This document shows positions 42,174 to 50,041 of a DNA stretch of 64,000 nucleotides, one piece after another. How positions within the stretch are numbered: the stretch's first letter is position 1; the number at the start of each line of letters is the position of its first letter. Source of the stretch: JABMQW01 sp964439935 (GTDB lineage Bacteria > Fidelibacterota > Marinisomatia > Marinisomatales > TCS56); NCBI GenBank assembly GCA_964439935.1, contig CAYTPW010000008.1:62001-126000 (forward strand). The letters are read 5' to 3'. Below the pieces are notes generated by a model. That model saw only the letters and a list, made by a program, of their open reading frames with translations, was not told where the DNA came from and ran no database searches. The position numbers were made by a program, and so were the translations under genes.

Positions 42174-45100
42174 TTAATACCCTGAAGACATGTGTCGACC
42201 ACCGCGATGTTCGACTTTAAGATCCTTTAACGAAGGTGATTTTGGGCTGATCTGCAAATAAAAACCAGTCCCGAAGCCAGAAGGTACCCAATTTAATGAA
42301 AGTTCCCAGCAATGCAGATCACGGTAAATTGAAAATCTTTGGTTGAGCAATTTGCGGGTCATCAAATTGAAACTGGCACTATATTTAATGCGCCAGTTTT
42401 TTGTGATCTGTGTATTCAAATTAGAACTCATCTGGAAACGTTCATTTTCGTTTCGCATCTGGGGATTGGTCAAAGAATATGAAAACGAAAAACTGGCATC
42501 CCATAATTTCGAACCTGAAATCTTAGCCGGCTTCTTGACTGGCTCGGCCTCAATTCCCTGATCGATGAATTCGTCTTCTACAAAAGTCGAATCGGCCAGT
42601 GTATCGATTTCAGTATCAATCGGTTTCAGACGCTTTCCGGAAAAACTGAAACTCTGGGACATACTGACCTTGGTCAGGCGTGGTTTTGGAAGACCGTATT
42701 TATTAACTTGTATTTTATCAGTTTTTTGCTGTAGCTCTTCGTCAAATTCATAGAAATCATGTATCATGCTCAGGTCGAGATTCAGTTTATCACTAATATT
42801 CGATCGCAAGGATGAACTCAGTATCCCCATCTTATAATTCTTAAAATTATAATTGGTTGAAAAATTATAAGTGAACAAATCGCGTTTTAATTCCTGCTCA
42901 TCCCGCAGAAGTTTAGCCTGGAAAGAATTATTCATCGAAAATGATATCGATTGTGATTCGGTCTTTGGCGTTGAACCGGCCAATGTGTTGGTAAAGCGGT
43001 CCAATTTCAGCGTATTACCACCGGTGTCAGAAATTGTCTGGAAATAGCCAAAATCGTAGCCGAACACTGGCCTGGAGAAATCAGGGCTATACTGATAGCC
43101 AATAGTGGGAGAGGCAACGTGTCGCAGGAATTTCATGGGTCCGAGGTTAATCGGAAACAAGCCATAGATCTGGGTCTTGAGATTCAAACTGAAATTGGCT
43201 GTAGTACGAGCAGCGAAACCGTCAACCTCCTGCTTGATTACTTTATTGGTGCTTGAATCAAGCCCTGCGATTACATAACTGCGATTAACCCAGGCGGATT
43301 TGATACTGGTACTTGGATTAACGGTGATATACTTGAATATTTTCTGAGGTCCGGAGATACTGCTAGAATGATTTAAGATTTGATCAGAAGAAGTTCTTAC
43401 ATTCGGATTCCAGCGATATTGATCAACCGAGTCGGGAACAACTTCTGACTCATAATAGGTTTTGTGTGAATTATTCAGATTAGCACTGTAATTCCAGGTG
43501 ATATTATTGTACCAGCGTTTTTTCTGGCCGCTGCTCTTAAAAAAATAATCCTGGCCATGGCGGAAGGAGAGCCTAGGAAGTGTGCTAGTGGTAATATTTA
43601 GTTTTGTACCGGCTTTGGATGGTTCCTGGTAATAATGATAATAGATGGAATTCGTGTCAGAATTAATTTTATTCTTGGCCATCAAGTCACGGGAGGAAGA
43701 TAAGTTCAAGCTCATCGAATTTTTAGATTTATTCCAGCGCTTCGAATAGGTCAGATTGGATATCACCTGTTGTTTCAGGCGTCGTTCCAGATCAATACCA
43801 TTGTCCAGATTATAATCACTGTTACTCTGATAACTTGCATCAATGTTCAGACTCTGGTCATGACGCATAATTTGATTGTGTCTCCATTTTAGTACATAAT
43901 CGGTTTTTGTGCCCGGCTTGAACAGGTTTACAATATCTTTATTTCCATCGAGCGATTTTTTAAACTCCGTATTCAAAGTGCCATCGAAGTGGTAGCGCCT
44001 CTCATAACGGTTATAATTCCTGAAACGGATGCCCCAGGTTGTGCTGAAATCAAATAAAAATCGCGAGTCATAATAATCATTAGGGGCCCAAAAATAACCC
44101 AGTCCGTTGATAAATTGTCCCCGTCTTCGGTTCTCACCATAACCAGGCATGAGCCACCCTGAATGACGTGCACCACCCTGGTGAGGAAAAATTCCCAGTG
44201 GTAAAGCCATTATCGGTATTCCGGCGATATATAAAATTATTGGACGGATGATGACTTTATCCTGGTTGATCATTTTCATTTTACGCCCGGCAAAATGAAA
44301 ATGGGGTAATACCAGATCGCAGGTGGTATAGCTGCTGTGATTTATATAAAATGTGCTGTTATCAGTATTTCGGATTTCCTCCCCGGCGTAATAGCCATCG
44401 CCGGTTTTGGTACGCCCCTTGACAATCTTTCCATGACGGTTCTGAAGATTATAGGTCAGTGATTCGCCACGCATTGGTTCCCGTCCCTGCTCACTGATGG
44501 TGGGCAGTATTTCGGTGAACATTGTATCGCGTGGAACAGTAGGCAGAGCTTTCAGCAGGTTTTTCTGCCAGGCTACATTGATATAGCCAGCGCTCAGATT
44601 TAGATCGGTATAATCGATGCTGGCATTACCGAGTAAGTCGGTTGCTTCAGTGGCGATACTGTAATCAATGACGTCCGATCGATAAGTAATCGGGGCATCA
44701 ATGCTCTCATTACTTGAATCAGGTCGAAAATTGCCGCGAGCGCCGCCATCGATATAAATATTTTCCAGGTCATCAGCACCAAAATACATGATGATAGTAT
44801 CACCACTGGCTGTATTATTGCCCTGATAAACGGAATCTTCAAAAATATGGTACAGTGTTGTGGCCATACCTTCGATACGCATCGAATCCAGTTCGCCATC
44901 GGTAAAAAAGCCTTTAAGAACTTGCCCGGTGAGATCATCATTGAATTCAACTGGTAAACTGTGAGTGATAGTGGAATCTTCGATCACTAATTCTGATTCA
45001 CGCCGTCCGGCTGAACTATTGATTACGTGAGCCTCCGACGGTATGTACAGCGATTCCAGAATCTCATCCCGGTAACGTAATTCAATAGCGCTGCCGCTCA

Positions 45101-45716
45101 TGGTTCGGCCGTCTTCCCTGACGACTGGTTTCAATTTGAGAATGGTTGTTCCCTCATCGTAGGAGTAATAAGCCTCACCACAGGTGGCAACCCGGTCGCT
45201 TTCCGTAATCACCACTTCGCCAGTGGCGGTGTATGAGGCCGCTTCCGCTTCCGGTGGCTTGGTATAAGTCAGACGATTGGCATTGATCACCTGGGATTCC
45301 TGGATCAGCCTGACCCGACCCACGGCGCTGCCGCTATCCAGTTCAGCGAAATAAAACAGGGTGTCGCTTACCAGGTCATATTCCGAATCCCAGACATGGG
45401 TATTATGATAAGCCATCATCAGATCGTTGGGTGAATCATAATGCAGGGAATCACACACCAGAGTCAACGCATCCTGGATGATTTTCACATTTCCCACCAG
45501 AATACCCTGGCTGGTCTTCTCATTGTAGCGAGCCAGGTCGCAGGTCATCGTAACATTCTTTTTAGTGATAACTACATCACCGGTCAGGATTTGAATCGCC
45601 TGGCCATCGACAGTGATATTTTCCAGTAGATCAGCTCGCTGCAAGTAGAGACGGTCATCAGCCAAGGACCCGGAGACCAGAAGTACACCGATAAAACTAC
45701 CGATCAATTTTCCCAT
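42174..45716 (-). CDS. lptD: LptD-like outer membrane lipopolysaccharide assembly protein
   Basis: 1180 residues. Signal peptide (1-19), then an OstA/LptA-like jellyroll part (AIQILTGDVVITKKNVTMTCDLARYNEKTSQGI; repeated strands to about 470), and a large C-terminal beta-barrel with the LptD signature region (GIPIMALPLGIFP, SGWLMPGYGENRRRGQF, LGYFWAPNDYYDSRFLFDF). Much longer than proteobacterial LptD, as usual in FCB bacteria. It ends WVPSGFGTGFYLQISPKSPSLKDLKVEHRGG. It implies an LPS-bearing outer membrane. Encoded 12 bases after rarA. Confidence 0.9.
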   Translation of the reverse strand: MGKLIGSFIGVLLVSGSLADDRLYLQRADLLENITVDGQAIQILTGDVVITKKNVTMTCDLARYNEKTSQGILVGNVKIIQDALTLVCDSLHYDSPNDLMMAYHNTHVWDSEYDLVSDTLFYFAELDSGSAVGRVRLIQESQVINANRLTYTKPPEAEAASYTATGEVVITESDRVATCGEAYYSYDEGTTILKLKPVVREDGRTMSGSAIELRYRDEILESLYIPSEAHVINSSAGRRESELVIEDSTITHSLPVEFNDDLTGQVLKGFFTDGELDSMRIEGMATTLYHIFEDSVYQGNNTASGDTIIMYFGADDLENIYIDGGARGNFRPDSSNESIDAPITYRSDVIDYSIATEATDLLGNASIDYTDLNLSAGYINVAWQKNLLKALPTVPRDTMFTEILPTISEQGREPMRGESLTYNLQNRHGKIVKGRTKTGDGYYAGEEIRNTDNSTFYINHSSYTTCDLVLPHFHFAGRKMKMINQDKVIIRPIILYIAGIPIMALPLGIFPHQGGARHSGWLMPGYGENRRRGQFINGLGYFWAPNDYYDSRFLFDFSTTWGIRFRNYNRYERRYHFDGTLNTEFKKSLDGNKDIVNLFKPGTKTDYVLKWRHNQIMRHDQSLNIDASYQSNSDYNLDNGIDLERRLKQQVISNLTYSKRWNKSKNSMSLNLSSSRDLMAKNKINSDTNSIYYHYYQEPSKAGTKLNITTSTLPRLSFRHGQDYFFKSSGQKKRWYNNITWNYSANLNNSHKTYYESEVVPDSVDQYRWNPNVRTSSDQILNHSSSISGPQKIFKYITVNPSTSIKSAWVNRSYVIAGLDSSTNKVIKQEVDGFAARTTANFSLNLKTQIYGLFPINLGPMKFLRHVASPTIGYQYSPDFSRPVFGYDFGYFQTISDTGGNTLKLDRFTNTLAGSTPKTESQSISFSMNNSFQAKLLRDEQELKRDLFTYNFSTNYNFKNYKMGILSSSLRSNISDKLNLDLSMIHDFYEFDEELQQKTDKIQVNKYGLPKPRLTKVSMSQSFSFSGKRLKPIDTEIDTLADSTFVEDEFIDQGIEAEPVKKPAKISGSKLWDASFSFSYSLTNPQMRNENERFQMSSNLNTQITKNWRIKYSASFNLMTRKLLNQRFSIYRDLHCWELSLNWVPSGFGTGFYLQISPKSPSLKDLKVEHRGGRHMSSGY

Positions 45717-45728
45717 ATTTCCCCGCCG

Positions 45729-47030
45729 TTATTTATCATAACGATCTGGCCATAGTTCCCGCAGCCGCTGACGGATAAATCTGTCATGACCCTGATTGGT
45801 GGGCTGATAGAAGACCGCCTTCACATCATTTGGCAGATAGGATTCTTTGACGAAATGATCGGGAGCTGAATGGGGATACTGATAGTTTTTGCCGTAGCCT
45901 GAATCTTTCATTAACTGGGTGGGCGCATTTCGTAAATGCATTGGGACCGAGGGAGTTCCGCCCTGAATGACGGTATGTTGCGCATCCAATAGGGCGCTGT
46001 AGGAAGCATTGGATTTAGGTGCGCTTGCCAGATAGGTCGTAACCTGCGCCAGAACGATTGCCGCTTCCGGCATGCCAATCATATGGATTGCCTGGAAACC
46101 AGAAGTAGCCAGAGTCAATCCTCGGGGATCAGCATTGCCCACATCCTCGGAGGCCAGGATAATCAAGCGCCGGGCGATGAATTCCGGTTTTTCACCACCC
46201 TCCAGCATCACCGCCAGCCAGTAAACGGCCGCGTCCGGATCGCTGCCACGGATACTCTTGTTAAATGCGCTGATCGTATCATAATGGTAATCTCCGGTCT
46301 TATCATATAATTGAGCGCGGGATTGGAGGGCTTCATTCAGTATTTCCGGAGTTATCGTTTCCTGGTCATCGACCAGATCCAGGCTGACCTCGAGCGTGTT
46401 TAACATCTTCCGGGCATCACCACCGGCGGATTGGATTAAACGCTCGCGGACCGATGACTGTAGATCATAATTATTTTTATTCAATATGATATCTGTACTG
46501 AAGGCCTGTTTTAGAATGGTCTCCAGAGCGGAATCAGAGAGTGGTTTCAGGGTCAGCACCCGGCAGCGGGAGAGCAGTGGACCGATTACCTCAAACGAGG
46601 GATTCTCCGTCGTAGCACCAATCACGATGACGATGCCTTCTTCAACGGCGTGCAGTAAGGCGTCCTGCTGGGATTTGCTGAAGCGATGGATTTCATCGAT
46701 AAACAGGATTGTAGACCGACCCAGCTGACGGTTGCTCTGACCCCGGCGGATAACTTCACGCAAATCCTTAACGCCACTGGATATGGCCGACATTTCATGA
46801 AAAGCGGAATCGGTACCGCGGGCGATGATCCGGGCAATAGTGGTTTTACCGGTACCTGGTGGTCCCCACAAAATCAGGGAAACCAATTTTTGTTGTTTAA
46901 TCAACTGGCTGAGGATTTTTTTATTCCCCACCAGGTGTTCCTGGCCGATGAATTCACTCAGGGAACGAGGGCGAACCCGGTCAGCCAATGGTGGCAAGTG
47001 GGAATCAAATAAGGATGTTCTGTCCGACAT
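45729..47030 (-). CDS. rarA: Replication-associated recombination ATPase RarA/MgsA
   Basis: 433 residues. LADRVRPRSLSEFIGQEHLVG start, Walker A in LWGPPGTGKTTIARIIA, Walker B FIDEIHRFSKSQQDALLHAVEEG, sensor ATTENPSFEVIGPLLSRCRV. The C-terminal tetramerisation domain (YWLAVMLEGGEKPEFIARRLIILASEDVG and YLPNDVKAVFYQPTNQGHD) is complete. Acts at stalled replication forks. Confidence 0.97.
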   Translation of the reverse strand: MSDRTSLFDSHLPPLADRVRPRSLSEFIGQEHLVGNKKILSQLIKQQKLVSLILWGPPGTGKTTIARIIARGTDSAFHEMSAISSGVKDLREVIRRGQSNRQLGRSTILFIDEIHRFSKSQQDALLHAVEEGIVIVIGATTENPSFEVIGPLLSRCRVLTLKPLSDSALETILKQAFSTDIILNKNNYDLQSSVRERLIQSAGGDARKMLNTLEVSLDLVDDQETITPEILNEALQSRAQLYDKTGDYHYDTISAFNKSIRGSDPDAAVYWLAVMLEGGEKPEFIARRLIILASEDVGNADPRGLTLATSGFQAIHMIGMPEAAIVLAQVTTYLASAPKSNASYSALLDAQHTVIQGGTPSVPMHLRNAPTQLMKDSGYGKNYQYPHSAPDHFVKESYLPNDVKAVFYQPTNQGHDRFIRQRLRELWPDRYDK

Positions 47031-47173
47031 GAGCTAATAATTTATTTCGGAAAGTCTTCCAAAAGCAATCGGTTGAAATACTGAAGAGGTGTGTTGTTTG
47101 ATAATAATCAGAAATTCCGGTGCACGGCGTTTACTAAAGCTGTAAACTTGCCTCCTGAAATTAAGGAGCGTAC

Positions 47174-47620
47174 ATGTTGTTAAATAGTAGAAACCACTGG
47201 TTCATGGGAGTTGTTCTGGTGATCGGATTGGTAATTCTTATTGGTTGCGGAAGTAAAGGATCAGGAAAGGCAGGTAAACAGGTGGAATCAAGCAGCGGAT
47301 TGATTTATGTTGATGAAGTGATCGGTGATGGTGATCAGGCAGTAGCCGGGAAAACCGTGACCGTCAATTACACTGGCATGTTTGAGGATGGCAGAATTTT
47401 CGATACCTCTCTGCAGGCCGGTCGGGGACCATTCGATTTTTCACTGGGAGCCGGAAAGGTAATCCGGGGCTGGGATGAAGGTATCGTTGGCATGCAGGTC
47501 GGTGGTAAGCGCAAATTGACGATTCCCCCGCATCTGGCATACGGTGAAGCCGGTGCCGGTGGAGTGATACCCCCCAATGCCACACTGGTATTTGAAGTTG
47601 AATTACTGGGTGTCCAGTAA
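47174..47620 (+). CDS. FKBP-type peptidyl-prolyl isomerase lipoprotein
   Basis: 148 residues. Lipoprotein signal ends LIGC (Cys near 26). After a short linker the FKBP domain is complete: GKTVTVNYTGMFEDGRIFDTS, FSLGAGKVIRGWDEGIVGMQVGGKRKLTIPP and LVFEVELLGVQ. Catalyses proline isomerisation of exported proteins at the membrane. TAAGGAG ribosome site lies eight bases before the ATG. A short membrane ORF follows. Confidence 0.93.
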   Translation: MLLNSRNHWFMGVVLVIGLVILIGCGSKGSGKAGKQVESSSGLIYVDEVIGDGDQAVAGKTVTVNYTGMFEDGRIFDTSLQAGRGPFDFSLGAGKVIRGWDEGIVGMQVGGKRKLTIPPHLAYGEAGAGGVIPPNATLVFEVELLGVQ

Positions 47621-47629
47621 GTCGGTAAT

Positions 47630-47797
47630 ATGTGGTTCTGGGTCATATTTCTGGCTGTCGCGTTGATTTTTATCTGGACTAATTTCCAGCAGCAGCCCAA
47701 AAAGCGTGGTGATCCATTCGCTGAGCAGACAGCCGGTAGATCGCCTAAAGGAAAGAAAAAACCTTTTTTTCGTATCGAGCGGGTGGAGGATGATTGA
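47630..47797 (+). CDS. Short membrane-anchored basic protein (55 residues)
   Basis: ATG at 47630, nine bases after the FKBP stop, TGA at 47795-47797. One membrane helix (WFWVIFLAVALIFIWT), then a QQQPKKRGDPFAEQ linker and a charged tail rich in Lys and ending IERVEDD. Composition is protein-like and the frame is open on the same strand as the FKBP gene, so it may be its partner. No family is recognised, and the ribosome site is weak. Confidence 0.5.
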   Translation: MWFWVIFLAVALIFIWTNFQQQPKKRGDPFAEQTAGRSPKGKKKPFFRIERVEDD

Positions 47798-48150
47798 ATT
47801 TTCGATCGGTAGAGACAACATGGTTGGGACAACCGGTGTTGACCCTACAATTATATTAATCTGTGTTATTTAAAAAAGAATAAAATAGGCTGTCATTTCG
47901 ATTCCCGATGGTGATCGGGGTTAGAAATCTACATTAGTATTACATTGAAGTTTTATGAACCAGCAACTATCAAGTGGTATGTAAATCAAAGACTACCTAG
48001 CCACAATGGAATTTTTGCTGGAGCAAAGCATTTATGTTTAGTGCTAAAACGTGTATGTGCCAGGCCAGAGTAGATTTCTCCTCACTCCCTGCGGGATTTG
48101 TCGAAATGACAGGCGATTATTTACATTGGTTTTCAAGAAGGTTGAACCTA
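47798..48150. other. Intergenic region downstream of the FKBP genes, repeat-filled
   Basis: No gene is visible. The main content is a large member of the TGTCATTTCGA repeat family with arms at 47891-47935 and 48069-48114. The 130 bases between arms show no open frame of note. Confidence 0.6.
47891..48114. repeat. Large MITE-like element (224 bases)
   Basis: Left arm TGTCATTTCGATTCCCGATG then TTAGAAATCTAC; right arm GTAGATTTCTCC and TCGAAATGACA. The arms are the same family as at 12139-12251 but are separated by about 130 bases of unrelated AT-rich sequence, so this may be an element with an insertion. Confidence 0.7.
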
Positions 48151-48230
48151 TTAATCCGTTTGGATTACCTCCGACCTTAAATAATAGAAAAGAGTCACCG
48201 AGATCCCGATCAATCGGGAGAACCTCCGAC
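48150..48230 (-). repeat. Degenerate copies of the tRNA-Thr 3' end
   Basis: Reading the minus strand, the tRNA 3' part (GTCGGAAGTTC ... TCTCAGTGGCTCT, then TTCTATTTTTTA) is followed by a second, altered copy beginning GTCGGAGGTTC at 48230 and containing TCTCGGTGACTCT and TTCTATTATTTA, and by the start of a third, GTCGGAGGT at 48175. Period is about 45 and 55 bases. Copy two has a CCCGATTGATCGGG hairpin in place of the T loop. Confidence 0.65.
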
Positions 48231-48247
48231 TCTAAAAAATAGAATAG

Positions 48248-48320
48248 AGCCACTGAGAAGACTCGAACTTCCGACCTAGTCATTACGAATGACTTGCTCT
48301 ACCAACTGAGCTACAGTGGC
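48248..48320 (-). tRNA. tRNA-Thr (anticodon CGT)
   Basis: The minus strand folds as a full cloverleaf: acceptor GCCACTG with CAGTGGC, D-arm GCTC/GAGC, anticodon stem AGTCA/TGACT with loop TTCGTAA giving anticodon CGT (reads ACG), and a GGAAG/CTTCT T-stem with TTCGAGT loop. No CCA is encoded. All stems pair without mismatch. Confidence 0.93.
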
Positions 48321-48829
48321 ATTAATTATTCCAAAAAGCGGTGCTGAATTTAATGTTTTAATTACTTCAATAAAACTACAAGAAGCAATTCTTGGATTTA
48401 TTAGATCACAGGTCATTCTGAAGAGAAATTCACTGAAATTTACTGTCATCTCGATGCAACTGATTTGAAGGAGGTGTTTGGAGATTAAGTCTCAAATGAC
48501 ACTTATTTATTGAAAATAATTAAGCCAATGCAAATTTAAACACTTGGTTATAAATTGTCGTGCGAGCGACTAATGGGAATTGGGTACTTATTCGAATTTT
48601 GGTGGACTATATTGATGTTGTCGTGATTGGTATCGGTTGAAAATGCAATACTGAAAAAGGGAAAATAATAGCTCAAAATCATATGGCGGCTTATGGTGTT
48701 AAATAATTGTTCGATTCACTCAATTCATACTTTTTTCTGTGAAAATAAGTACTTCAGCGTATTTGAATTATCATTTACCCGTATTACTATTTTGGATAAA
48801 TAATACTAATCAAATTCCGGAAGGAGATT
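48321..48829. other. AT-rich intergenic region with repeat members
   Basis: No gene is seen. A MITE-like member with ends TGTCATCTCGA and CAAATGACA lies at 48443-48512, and a partial arm (GGTCATTCTGAAGAG) at 48412-48426. The rest is AT-rich without recognisable motifs, apart from the GGAAGGAG ribosome site before 48830. Confidence 0.6.
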
Positions 48830-49222
48830 ATGAATAAGATACTGATTGTACTATTAATCCTGGGGACTCTCCTGGGCCAGGACAAACTCATTACAAATGG
48901 TGGCTATGAATACCTGGGCACCTATGAAGGCGCTACGGAAGAGGTAATTTATTTCATCGAATCAAATAAGACAAATGTGGCTGGCATTCCAAAAACGCAG
49001 ATCAGCCAGGTGATCCTTGAAGATGGAACCGTAGTATTTGACAAGAGCACCATGCCGGTACCGGTATCATATGACGCAATAACAGTACCAGATACTGTAA
49101 TGGTTAATGATTATGATAAACGCCAGACAAAAGCATTAGAAAGAATCGCAGTAGCTCAAACATTTTTTATGTATTACTTAATAGCTTGGACAATAATAAT
49201 GATTGGTGCTCTCAATCCGTAA
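48830..49222 (+). CDS. Hypothetical secreted protein with C-terminal membrane helix
   Basis: 130 residues. Signal peptide (1-17, ending LLGQ) and then a beta-type stretch YEYLGTYEGATEEVIYFIESNKTNVAGIPKTQI, reminiscent of proteins that describe a stimulus or conversion constant in FCB genomes, and a final hydrophobic helix (FFMYYLIAWTIIMIGAL). GGAAGGAG ribosome site. No family recognised. Confidence 0.6.
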   Translation: MNKILIVLLILGTLLGQDKLITNGGYEYLGTYEGATEEVIYFIESNKTNVAGIPKTQISQVILEDGTVVFDKSTMPVPVSYDAITVPDTVMVNDYDKRQTKALERIAVAQTFFMYYLIAWTIIMIGALNP

Positions 49223-49254
49223 TTGAAAAGAAATATAACTGAAAAGGGAAGCTG

Positions 49255-49697
49255 GTGAAAGCACAGTACATTTAGCTGTATTTGTTTTCGGTCAAATTTT
49301 GTATTCTAATGATAATGATCAAAACGCGTCTGTTAAGGATGAATTTCAATTCAATTTGACTGATAATCTGTCAATATCTTAGCTTGATTTTCGGAGTGAA
49401 AGTTGGGGTATTCGGACAACATTGGGATTAGATATCGGTATATACAAAGAAAAGCGGACTAAAGTCTCTGTTGATGATTACTATTTTATCGAAGGAGATT
49501 CTTTTAATGTTGTCGTAACAGATATAATTGATAATACTAAAACTATAGTTTCATTATCAACTGAATATGTTAAGATTAATCAATTTAGCAAATGTCAATT
49601 ATATTGGAGCTTCGGGCCATCAATTAAATATGTTAAAGATATCTACAAATCAAGACACGATTCTGGAATGAATTTGGCATGTTATTTAGTATTCTGA
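49255..49697 (+). pseudogene. Decayed secreted/outer-membrane-like protein gene
   Basis: GTG at 49255 with AAGGGAAG upstream begins MKAQYI then hits TAG. One frame over, reading continues as LAVFVFGQILYSNDNDQ, which looks like the end of a signal peptide and mature start, then DEFQFNLTDNLSIS and a TAG at 49380, then LDFRSESWGIRTTLGLDIGIYKEKR to CYLVF at 49697. So one frameshift and one nonsense codon break the gene. The alternating polar/hydrophobic pattern suggests a small beta-barrel. The remaining open part (49422-49697) begins with a non-start region. Confidence 0.55.
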
Positions 49698-50041
49698 ACT
49701 ATACTGAAAAATGATTAATTCACTAGTAAGTTTTTAGAGGATGATGGAAAAGCTTCATTAATCTTTTGGTTCTTCTGAAATAAACTGATATATAAGATTG
49801 TCTTGATTCGAGAGATTTGAAAATACAATCCTCGGGTTAGCAACCAGATCTAAGAAGGGGGCAAGTATAAAATAGTAGAAAGGCCACAAGTATTAGTCAT
49901 CAGTTGGATAATGTCGATAGTAAGAAAGCAAAATAATAGTCCGTTGAAACAAATGATTTGCATATATTACCTTTCACAGGGGGGAATTGTTTTTCCGATT
50001 CCGATATCATTTTGTACAATGATCATATTAAGAACCATGAA
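49698..50041. other. AT-rich intergenic region, nothing recognised
   Basis: About 340 bases with no convincing gene, hairpin or repeat. A TTG-started extension of the next gene (from 49958) crosses it but is not favoured. Confidence 0.5.
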
